Of a stretch of DNA of 6,298 nucleotides, positions 1 to 5,080 are shown piece by piece. Position numbers and translations under genes: made by a program. Source of the stretch: an uncultured Clostridia bacterium (GTDB taxonomy: Bacteria; Bacillota; Clostridia; Oscillospirales; Oscillospiraceae); the NCBI GenBank assembly GCA_947177005.1, contig CAMWSZ010000186.1:1-6298 (forward strand), read 5' to 3'. The notes beneath the pieces are model-generated. The model did no database searches and had not been told where the DNA came from. It worked only from the letters and a program-made list of their open reading frames with translations. Position 1 is the first letter of the stretch. Each line of letters begins with the position of its first letter.

Positions 1-154
1 GGATATGATCCTGGACACTTGCAGCCGTGTCATACTGCTCTCTCAGGGTATGATCGCCGCTGACGGGCCGGCAGAAGTTATCTTGCATGACAGGGAGCTT
101 CTGGAGAAAAACCGGATGGAACTTCCCCTGTGCTTGTCAGGACATCACAGTTAG
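1..154 (+). CDS. ABC transporter ATP-binding protein, CbiO/EcfA type, C-terminal end (partial)
   Basis: This is the last 50 codons of a gene that begins left of the window, read from base 2 to the TAG at 152-154. The peptide starts DMILDTCSRVILLSQGMIAA and continues DGPAEVILHDRELLEKNRMELPL. This matches the segment after the H-loop in CbiO/NikO-type ATPases of cobalt, nickel and other ECF importers: a hydrophobic strand with an L-L-x-x-G turn, then the D-G-P-x-E-x-I-L helix and the L-E-x-x-x-x-E-L-P-L tail. By family knowledge the protein would sit on the inner face of the membrane and power uptake by hydrolysing ATP. The Walker A, Walker B and signature motifs lie outside the window, so substrate and subfamily are not shown. 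It converges on the minus-strand ECF operon and is not part of it. I see no terminator of its own in the 150 bases that follow. Confidence 0.8.
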   Translation, partial: DMILDTCSRVILLSQGMIAADGPAEVILHDRELLEKNRMELPLCLSGHHS

Positions 155-306
155 GGTACTAAGGGACAAGGCAAAGGACAAAATCTTAGAACCTGTTCAA
201 AATCTGCTAATAAGGGCGGTAATGGAAGTAAAAGTACGCATTTGAGTAGGGGAAAGGATATTATCTTGTTAATGCCTTTACCACTTGAGAACGGATACTG
301 GTAAAT
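155..306. other. AT-richer gap between convergent genes, no recognised gene
   Basis: The stretch separates the end of the CbiO-type gene from the terminator of the minus-strand operon. It is richer in A and T than the genes on either side. In the frame of the upstream gene it stays open after the TAG stop, from 155 to a TAA at 302-304 (49 codons). The predicted peptide is rich in Gly, Lys, Asn and Ser and ends LPLENGYW. I see no good start codon with a ribosome binding site, and I do not recognise the peptide. It may be chance or a decayed fragment. A minus-strand frame across the same bases is equally unconvincing. Confidence 0.4.
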
Positions 307-334
307 AAAAAAATTACCGCTTCTCACAGCGTAA
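307..334 (-). terminator. Probable intrinsic terminator of the ECF operon
   Basis: Read on the minus strand, the arm TTACGCT (334-328) can pair with AGCGGTAA (321-314) around the six-base loop GTGAGA, leaving one bulged G. A run of seven T follows at 313-307. The stem of seven pairs is short and AU-rich, so termination may be weak. The second arm contains the TAA stop codon of the methyltransferase gene, so the hairpin overlaps the last codons. Its position at the very end of the operon supports the call. Confidence 0.5.
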
Positions 335-910
335 GATCCCGGAGACGATGTACTTCTCGTCATCCGATATCTTCACATCCACATCGAACCACGGTGCGAA
401 CTTCTCTGCCAGCGAGTCCTCGTGCATCAACCCAACAGACACCTTGCTGGCTCCGCCGCTGTGATGCCGGTCAATAGCCGCCCGACTCATGCCGTGGGCG
501 ATGGTCAGCCGTCCATCCGGTTTTAGATGTCCGGCGAGCGCTTGAATCAGCGCGTCCGGGTCAGGGAAATGGGGGAAAGCGTTGTATACGACGCAGCAGT
601 CGTAGCGGTGCGGGAGCTGAATGGCTTCAATATCACCACAGAGGATCGAGACATTCTTCTGCTGAAATTTTCCTTGTGCGATCCTGACCATCTCCGGAGA
701 AATGTCCACCCCGGTGACCTCCTCTGCCCCGCGGGCCAGGTAGTCCGGGATCAGTACGCCCGTCCCGCAGGCTACATCCAAAACCTGAACACCAGGACGG
801 ATACCGGCAGCATCCAAAATTTTTGCAATAACAGCCTCGTTGCGGATCATATCCGCGTCCCACTCCGGGGCGCACCGGTTAAAGAAGTCAATTACATCCT
901 GCTTATTCAT
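314..910 (-). CDS. Class I SAM-dependent methyltransferase, last gene of an ECF transporter operon
   Basis: A 198-residue protein with the Rossmann-type methyltransferase fold and no signal peptide or membrane segment, so cytoplasmic. Motif I, VLDVACGTG, is at residues 43-51 and forms the SAM-binding glycine loop. GVDIS (67-71) carries the acidic residue, D69, expected to hold the ribose. CGD (91-93) is the usual contact near adenine, and LKPDGRL (129-135) is the typical later strand. A histidine-containing stretch, AHGMSRAAIDRHHSGGASK (138-156), may shape the acceptor site. The family methylates many small molecules, and the acceptor here is not shown. The ATG overlaps the stop of the S-component gene (ATGA), and a GGAG lies about ten bases upstream, so the two are probably translationally coupled. 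I infer that it acts on the imported compound or a derivative. A housekeeping role unrelated to transport is possible. Confidence 0.9.
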   Translation of the reverse strand: MNKQDVIDFFNRCAPEWDADMIRNEAVIAKILDAAGIRPGVQVLDVACGTGVLIPDYLARGAEEVTGVDISPEMVRIAQGKFQQKNVSILCGDIEAIQLPHRYDCCVVYNAFPHFPDPDALIQALAGHLKPDGRLTIAHGMSRAAIDRHHSGGASKVSVGLMHEDSLAEKFAPWFDVDVKISDDEKYIVSGILRCEKR

Positions 911-1470
911 ACTTTTCTATCTCCTGTCTTTGTTTTGGGATAACGCTGAGGGATCAGTCTCGCCTGCATCAGAGCATAGACCAAGGAGGGAATAAACAGC
1001 AGCTGGATCAAGGTTCCCGGCCAGGATGTGACCAGATACCCCGACACCCAAGCAGCCATAGAGTAGCTTCCAGCGGCAAAGATCAGCGCCCGCGCCATCC
1101 CGGCCAGAACACGTCCTGCCAGGATGGCAACAACCAAACTGATATAGAGATCCACATAGAGCCGCTTGGTTCGTACAATCTGCATTAAGATCCCAGACAC
1201 CACACCATAGACTGCCAGTTCCACCACCATGGTGGGAAGCATTGCCACCGGGGGCATATTGGTCAGTGCGCTGGAGATGGCAGGACCAGCAATCCCGCAC
1301 AACAGGCCATAGGGCCATCCGCAGGTCAGGCCGCAGATAAACACTGGGATGTGCATAGGCAGGAACACAGACCCCGCTCCGAAAGCGTGGAACGCCATCG
1401 GCAGGGCATAGCACAGGGCGATGCAGGCCGCGCAGAGAATCGCCCGTTTGACGGCAGACATTTTTTCCAT
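907..1470 (-). CDS. ECF transporter S component (substrate-binding membrane protein), substrate unknown
   Basis: A 187-residue, very hydrophobic protein with about six membrane segments, the usual size for ECF S components. The N-terminal helix has alanines every fourth residue (A6, A10, A14, A18), resembling the AxxxA pattern used to dock on EcfT. The segment LPMHIPVFICGL (37-48), then GWPYGLLCGIAGPAISSAL (51-69) and NMPP (71-74), resembles the general ECF S-component family (the PF12822-like group), many of whose members have no assigned ligand. The protein would bind a vitamin-like compound at the outer face and release it inside when driven by EcfA1-EcfA2-EcfT. I chose the ATG at 1470 because GGAGG (1476-1480) sits five bases upstream. 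The longer frame to 1518 has no such site and would run deep into ecfT. The gene lies 10 bases after the ecfT stop and overlaps the methyltransferase start by four. Confidence 0.85.
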   Translation of the reverse strand: MEKMSAVKRAILCAACIALCYALPMAFHAFGAGSVFLPMHIPVFICGLTCGWPYGLLCGIAGPAISSALTNMPPVAMLPTMVVELAVYGVVSGILMQIVRTKRLYVDLYISLVVAILAGRVLAGMARALIFAAGSYSMAAWVSGYLVTSWPGTLIQLLFIPSLVYALMQARLIPQRYPKTKTGDRKV

Positions 1471-1475
1471 AAAAG

Positions 1476-1480
1476 CCTCC
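1476..1480 (-). promoter_or_regulatory. Ribosome binding site that sets the S-component start
   Basis: GGAGG on the minus strand, five bases before the ATG at 1470 and just after the TGA of ecfT at 1483-1481. It decides in favour of the 187-residue S component over the 203-residue frame. Confidence 0.8.
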
Positions 1481-2272
1481 TCAAAACAGAAAAATTTGCA
1501 GTGCGCACAAAGCGGCACACAGGAGCAGGGCCAGCCATCCGGAGACCGGCATGGGCTGGCTTGCTTTTTTTGTACGATGCTTCCCGCCGCGATAGCCTCT
1601 GGCCTCCATGGCGACAGCCAGCTCGTCAGCCCGTTTGAACGCAGAGAGGAAGATCGGAGTCAGCAGCGGCGGAAGCGCTTTTGCCCGGTCCAGGAGTTTT
1701 CCGCTCTCGAATTGAGCTCCGCGAGCAGTCTGGGCTGTACGGATATCATCTGTCTCCCGCAATAGAGTGGGGATAAATTGGACTGCTACGGATAGGATCA
1801 TCGAAACGTCTCCCACCGGCACTCCGATGAAGCGGAGCGGCGACATCAGGGATTCAATCGCCGCCATCAGCGCCATAGGCGGTGTGGTCAGCGTCAGCAC
1901 GTTGCTCAGAATCAAAATCAGCACGATTCGCAGGAGAATGTTAGCTCCCTGTGCGATGCCGTCTATTGAAATCGTGACGATCCCCCATTGCCACAGCGGC
2001 GTTTCCGACTCAAAAAATAAGACGTTGAGCAAGAATACAACAAAGAAGAACGGCAGCATCCGCCGCACAGATCCGGTGGCAATCTCCGGCGGCAGCTTGG
2101 ACAGCGCCGCAATTATCAGGATGAATGAGATCGTCAGGAGATACCCTTTTATGGTGCCGGTCAAGATCACAGCGGCGATCAAGAGCAGAAAGCCTGAGAA
2201 TTTGGCTCTGGCATCCATGCGGTGCATGATAGATGTGCCGGGGATGTATTGGCCGGTAAGCTGGCTGTTCAT
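1481..2272 (-). CDS. ecfT: ECF transporter transmembrane component EcfT
   Basis: A 263-residue integral membrane protein that couples the two ATPases to the S component. The N-terminus carries GTSIMHRMDARAK (12-24), the family's G-x-S-x-x-H-x-x-D-x-R-x-K motif, with alanine in place of the usual proline after the aspartate. Hydrophobic helices follow at about 25-38, 42-57, 72-87 and 110-128, with a last one near 245-263. The cytoplasmic coupling region holds the two Ala-Arg-Gly motifs typical of EcfT, ARG at 183-185 and ARG at 224-226 (in EARGYRGG), whose arginines contact the grooves of the ATPases. The ATG overlaps the ecfA2 stop by four bases (ATGA). A GGGAG lies only three bases upstream, so coupled translation is likely. 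A CbiQ of a cobalt system is the alternative, but no CbiM or CbiN gene is present. Confidence 0.93.
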   Translation of the reverse strand: MNSQLTGQYIPGTSIMHRMDARAKFSGFLLLIAAVILTGTIKGYLLTISFILIIAALSKLPPEIATGSVRRMLPFFFVVFLLNVLFFESETPLWQWGIVTISIDGIAQGANILLRIVLILILSNVLTLTTPPMALMAAIESLMSPLRFIGVPVGDVSMILSVAVQFIPTLLRETDDIRTAQTARGAQFESGKLLDRAKALPPLLTPIFLSAFKRADELAVAMEARGYRGGKHRTKKASQPMPVSGWLALLLCAALCALQIFLF

Positions 2273-3129
2273 GGACTCCCGCCCCCCTTCAGCGCGGTCA
2301 GCACTGCGGGAAGCAGTTGGCGGTAGGATGTGATGTCCTGCGGGACTTCCAGTCCTTTACGCGCCAGCAGACCGGCAGCCTCACGGCTCTGACTGACGCC
2401 CAGTCCCCAGTCCGCCATAGCGTCCATGTCCGCAAAGACTTGACCGATAGGTCCGTCCGCTGCCAAGTGCCCCTGATGCAGCACCAACAACCGCCGCGCC
2501 GCTTCTCCCAGGCTGTCCGCATCATGGGAGACCATCAGGATGGTCATTCCATCCCGGTTCAGTTTCACCAGGAGCTCCAGAAGCGCTTCCCGGCCCATGG
2601 GGTCAAGCCCTACCGTTGGCTCGTCCAGGATCAAATGCCTGGGCTGTACAGCCAGGACTCCGGCGATAGCGGCCCGCCGCTTCTCGCCACCGGATAACCC
2701 CAGTGGCGACTGCCCCTTAACGCGGCTATAGTCCAGCCCAACCGTCTCTATCGCCCATTGAACCCGCTGTTCAATATCCTTTGTGGAAAGACCACTGTGT
2801 TTCAGTCCAAAAGCCACGTCCTTTTCCACAGTGGATTCAAAGAGCTGACTCTCTGGGAATTGGAACAGTACTCCCAGCTTCCTGCGGAGGACGCTGCGGT
2901 CATAGCCCTTCCGGTTGATGTCCTCGCCGTCGATCAGCACTGTACCGGCAGGTGCGGGCAGGAGTCCCGCCATCAGATGAAGCAGGGTTGACTTCCCACA
3001 GCCCGTATGGCCCATGATCCCCACAAACTCCCCGTCCCCGATAGAGAAGCTGACGTTCTCCAGAGCGGGGGTCTCTAAGGGCGTTCCGCGCTGATAGACA
3101 TAGGACAGGCTCTTTATTTCAAACGACAT
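2269..3129 (-). CDS. ecfA2: ECF transporter ATPase EcfA2
   Basis: A 286-residue ABC ATPase, the second of the pair that drives the ECF importer. Visible motifs are Walker A GHTGCGKST (40-48), the Q-loop at Q90 in LFQFPESQLFE, signature LSGGEKRR (145-152), Walker B HLILDEP (165-171) with E170 as catalytic base, a D-loop near GLDP (174-177) and the H-loop H202 in VSHD. The Q-loop sequence FQFPESQLFE is the form typical of EcfA2, against FQNPDNQ in the neighbouring subunit. The C-terminal part, from about residue 215, is the extension found in EcfA proteins, where the two subunits meet. GGAGG (3134-3138) lies four bases before the ATG and inside the last codons of ecfA1; the genes overlap by 16 bases. 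All ATPase residues are intact, so the protein should be active. Confidence 0.94.
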   Translation of the reverse strand: MSFEIKSLSYVYQRGTPLETPALENVSFSIGDGEFVGIMGHTGCGKSTLLHLMAGLLPAPAGTVLIDGEDINRKGYDRSVLRRKLGVLFQFPESQLFESTVEKDVAFGLKHSGLSTKDIEQRVQWAIETVGLDYSRVKGQSPLGLSGGEKRRAAIAGVLAVQPRHLILDEPTVGLDPMGREALLELLVKLNRDGMTILMVSHDADSLGEAARRLLVLHQGHLAADGPIGQVFADMDAMADWGLGVSQSREAAGLLARKGLEVPQDITSYRQLLPAVLTALKGGGSP

Positions 3130-3938
3130 AATTCCTCCGCAAGCGCTTCAGCGGTCAAGGGACAGTGCTCTAACGCGATCCCCGCTGTTCGCAGGTCGTG
3201 GTACAGACGCACCGGCAGCGGAGGCGCTAAGCCCGCCTGTTCCAGTAGTTCGGGGACAGTCAGAACTTCCTCCGGCGTACCCGCGGCAATCATCTTCCCC
3301 TCATTCATCAGGAAAACCAAGTCAGCGGGAATGGCTTCTTCTACAATATGGGTAATCATAATGACCGTCGTCCCACGCATCCTCAAATCCATTGCGGCGG
3401 CGAGAATTTCCCTCCGTCCAACGGGGTCCAGCATGGCGGTGGCTTCGTCCAGGACCAGAATTTCCGGTTCCAATGCCAGAACGCCCGCCAATGCTGCTCG
3501 CTGTTTCTGTCCGCCAGACAGAAGATGGGGCGAACGTTCCTCAAAACCCGCCAGTCCCACCATTTCCAAGGCGGCGGAAACCTTGCCGGGGATCTCGCTT
3601 CGGGGGACCTGATAGTTTTCCAAGCCAAAAGCCACGTCTTCTCCCACCAGCGAGGAGACGAACTGGTTGTCTGGGTTCTGGAATACCATGCCCACCGTTC
3701 GCCGCAGCCGCCAGAGCTCCGCCTCATCCCGGACATCGATCCCGGCTACAGACAACTCTCCCTCCTGCAAGGCCAGCAGGGCGTTAAAGTGCCGGACCAG
3801 TGTGGACTTCCCACAGCCGTTGCGGCCCAGGATGGCGACAAGCTGACCCGGTTTGACAGAAATGTCCACACCGTTCAACGTTGGGGCATCGTCATAACCG
3901 TATGCAAATGTGATCTGTTTTCCCGCAATACTCCCCAT
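3114..3938 (-). CDS. ecfA1: ECF transporter ATPase EcfA1, first gene of the operon
   Basis: A 274-residue ABC ATPase expected to pair with EcfA2 on the inner face of the membrane. Counting from the ATG at 3938, Walker A GRNGCGKST is at 38-46, Q-loop Q87 in VFQNPDNQF, signature LSGGQKQR at 140-147, Walker B ILVLDEA at 160-166 with E165, a D-loop near MLDP (169-172) and H-loop H197 in ITH. FQNPDNQ is the usual EcfA1 form. The C-terminal region after about 215 is the EcfA dimerisation extension. I chose the ATG at 3938 because GGAG (3944-3947) lies five bases upstream. An upstream in-frame TTG at 3956 would add six residues, but it has no ribosome binding site and falls about five bases from the predicted transcription start. 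The gene follows its own promoter at 3968-3996. Confidence 0.94.
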   Translation of the reverse strand: MGSIAGKQITFAYGYDDAPTLNGVDISVKPGQLVAILGRNGCGKSTLVRHFNALLALQEGELSVAGIDVRDEAELWRLRRTVGMVFQNPDNQFVSSLVGEDVAFGLENYQVPRSEIPGKVSAALEMVGLAGFEERSPHLLSGGQKQRAALAGVLALEPEILVLDEATAMLDPVGRREILAAAMDLRMRGTTVIMITHIVEEAIPADLVFLMNEGKMIAAGTPEEVLTVPELLEQAGLAPPLPVRLYHDLRTAGIALEHCPLTAEALAEELCRLK

Positions 3939-3943
3939 AAACG

Positions 3944-3947
3944 CTCC
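3944..3947 (-). promoter_or_regulatory. Ribosome binding site that sets the ecfA1 start
   Basis: GGAG on the minus strand, five bases before the ATG at 3938. It supports that start over the in-frame TTG at 3956, which has no purine-rich site upstream. Confidence 0.7.
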
Positions 3948-3967
3948 ATGATTCAAAAGATGACCCC

Positions 3968-3996
3968 ATTATACTAACTTCACCCACCCACAACAA
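3968..3996 (-). promoter_or_regulatory. Promoter of the ecfA1-methyltransferase operon
   Basis: On the minus strand, a -35-like TTGTTG (3996-3991) is followed after 17 bases by a perfect TATAAT (3973-3968). Transcription would start near 3961, giving a leader of only about 23 bases before the ecfA1 ATG. The -35 matches the consensus at three of six positions, so the promoter may need an activator. The -35 is the outer end of the left arm of the 23-bp inverted repeat. Confidence 0.7.
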
Positions 3997-4013
3997 CCCC
4001 GGTGGGGGGATAT
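3991..4013. repeat. Left arm of a perfect 23-bp inverted repeat, probable operator
   Basis: The reverse complement of these 23 bases is identical to 4046-4068; the 32 bases between them (4014-4045) are not repeated. The arm includes the -35 of the leftward promoter (3991-3996). It contains a smaller dyad, CCCC-GGT-GGGG (3997-4007), next to a longer G run and ATAT. Both predicted transcripts start outside the repeat, so it should act as DNA rather than as RNA. Confidence 0.75.
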
Positions 4014-4045
4014 TTTGAGAGATCATTTGACAAAAACATCCTGCT

Positions 4046-4068
4046 ATATCCCCCCACCGGGGTTGTTG
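4046..4068. repeat. Right arm of the perfect 23-bp inverted repeat, probable operator
   Basis: An exact inverted copy of 3991-4013. It runs from ATAT through a C run and the dyad CCCC-ACC-GGGG (4052-4062) to TTGTTG (4063-4068), which is the -35 of the rightward promoter. The arm centres are 55 bases apart, a little over five helical turns, so proteins on the two arms would lie on roughly the same face of the helix. Confidence 0.75.
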
Positions 4069-4091
4069 ACGAGACTGAATTCTTTTATAAT
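4063..4091 (+). promoter_or_regulatory. Promoter of the moxR-DUF58 operon
   Basis: A -35-like TTGTTG (4063-4068) is followed after 17 bases by a perfect TATAAT (4086-4091). The start would be near 4098, giving a leader of about 38 bases with an AAGGAAG ribosome binding site (4124-4130). A closer -35 match, TTGACG at 4066-4071, is only 14 bases from the -10 and so less likely to be used. The arrangement is the mirror image of the leftward promoter. Confidence 0.7.
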
Positions 4092-4135
4092 CAGAAGTAC
4101 ATTGACCGCCGGGTATCCGGCAGAAGGAAGCGAAT

Positions 4136-5077
4136 ATGACAGTCGATCAAACCAACAAGATCCTTAACGAAGTGGGGAAAGTAATCCGGGGCAAACGGGA
4201 AGTTACGGAGAAAATTCTGGCGGCGCTCCTGGCCGGGGGACATATCCTCCTGGATGACGTGCCCGGAGTCGGCAAGACTACGATGGCCGTCGCTCTGAGC
4301 CGCGCCCTGGGACTTCGGTACCGCCGAATTCAATTTACACCGGACGTGATGCCCTCGGATATTGTGGGCTTCTCCGTCTACGACAAGGAGACGGGAGGAT
4401 TCCGCTACGTTCCTGGCGCGGCTATCGATACAAACCTGCTGCTGGGGGACGAGATCAACCGGACTTCCAGCAAGACCCAGTCCGCCCTTCTGGAAGCCAT
4501 GGAGGAGCGGCAGGCGACAGTAGACGGCATTGTCCATCCTCTGGCAGACCCGTTCTGGGTCATCGCCACGCAGAACCAGGTAGGCACAGCGGGAACGCAG
4601 ACTCTGCCCCATGCCCAGATGGACCGTTTTCTGGTCCGGCTGACGCTGGGGTATCCCGACTATGAAAGTCAGATGGAGATTATCCGTGACCGCCAGACTT
4701 CCGACCCGCTGGACGAGGTTGTCCAGATCACTACGCGGGAGGAAATTCTGACCATGATGCGGGAGGTCCGGGAGTGCGCTATGAGCGACGAGATCGTGGC
4801 TTACATCACCCGGCTTGCGATGGCTTCCCGGGAGCATCCCATGCTGGAGCTGGGGATCAGCCCGCGTGGCGCGATCTGCCTGGGGCGGATGTCGCGGGCG
4901 CAGGCATATCTCTCCGGCAGAGATTTTGTGATCCCGGAGGATGTGCAGGCAGTGTTCTCCGACGTCTGCGCTCACCGGGTCTTGCTCAGCCAGAAGGCGC
5001 GGCTGGAGCGGATGAGTTCCGGACAGGTCATGGCGGAGTTGCTGCAATCGGTTCCGGTCCCCTATACCGGGAAGTGA
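4136..5077 (+). CDS. MoxR-family AAA+ ATPase
   Basis: A 313-residue cytoplasmic ATPase of the MoxR group, which is thought to act as a chaperone in assembling or activating partner proteins, often membrane or von Willebrand-domain proteins encoded alongside. Walker A, VPGVGKTT, is at 42-49. Walker B, LLLGDEINR, is at 101-109 with the D105-E106 pair. Sensor 1 is N147 in ATQNQ, the arginine finger is probably R164 in MDRF, and sensor 2 is R244 in GISPRG (240-245). Length and motif order are normal for the family. The stretch after sensor 1 departs from the common TQNP...EGT...PEAQ form: it reads TQNQ, then GTQTLPHAQMDRF (153-165). AAGGAAG lies five bases before the ATG. The gene ends three bases before the DUF58 gene, its usual partner. 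The substrate is unknown. Confidence 0.95.
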   Translation: MTVDQTNKILNEVGKVIRGKREVTEKILAALLAGGHILLDDVPGVGKTTMAVALSRALGLRYRRIQFTPDVMPSDIVGFSVYDKETGGFRYVPGAAIDTNLLLGDEINRTSSKTQSALLEAMEERQATVDGIVHPLADPFWVIATQNQVGTAGTQTLPHAQMDRFLVRLTLGYPDYESQMEIIRDRQTSDPLDEVVQITTREEILTMMREVRECAMSDEIVAYITRLAMASREHPMLELGISPRGAICLGRMSRAQAYLSGRDFVIPEDVQAVFSDVCAHRVLLSQKARLERMSSGQVMAELLQSVPVPYTGK

Positions 5078-5080
5078 GCT

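Noticed and set aside
187..230. Possible insertion-sequence end in the convergent gap
   Set aside because: The bases looked vaguely like IS termini, but I found no matching inverted end, no target duplication and no transposase fragment.
300..318. Plus-strand hairpin GGTAA/TTACC as terminator for the CbiO-type gene
   Set aside because: Only five pairs, mostly AT, with an all A/T loop and no U-tract after it on the plus strand.
1471..1518. Longer start for the S component
   Set aside because: It would extend into ecfT without a ribosome binding site. The ATG at 1470 has GGAGG five bases upstream, and the added residues do not fit an S-component N-terminus.
3939..3956. Upstream TTG start for ecfA1
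   Set aside because: It has no ribosome binding site and lies about five bases from the predicted transcript start, while the ATG at 3938 has GGAG at good spacing.
3348..3977. 209-codon plus-strand frame opposite ecfA1
   Set aside because: It is antisense to the Walker A to H-loop region of a clear ABC ATPase and runs across the leftward promoter, with no supporting signal.
3968..4010. G-quadruplex in the promoter region
   Set aside because: The G runs on the minus strand are unevenly spaced, with one loop of about 15 bases, and compete with pairing to adjacent C runs.
4027..4032. Perfect TTGACA hexamer between the repeat arms as a -35
   Set aside because: No -10-like hexamer lies 16-18 bases downstream; that position falls in the C run of the right arm. 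The TATATC at 4045-4050 is only 12 bases away.
3991..4068. The inverted repeat as a transcription terminator or RNA hairpin
   Set aside because: Both flanking genes start outward from it and both predicted transcripts begin outside it, with no U-tract at either end. A DNA-level role fits better.
4091..5047. 318-codon minus-strand open frame opposite moxR
   Set aside because: The plus strand encodes a full MoxR ATPase with all motifs. The antisense frame has Pro/His/Arg/Gln-rich composition, no domain and no ribosome binding site, so it is a shadow of the GC-rich codon pattern.
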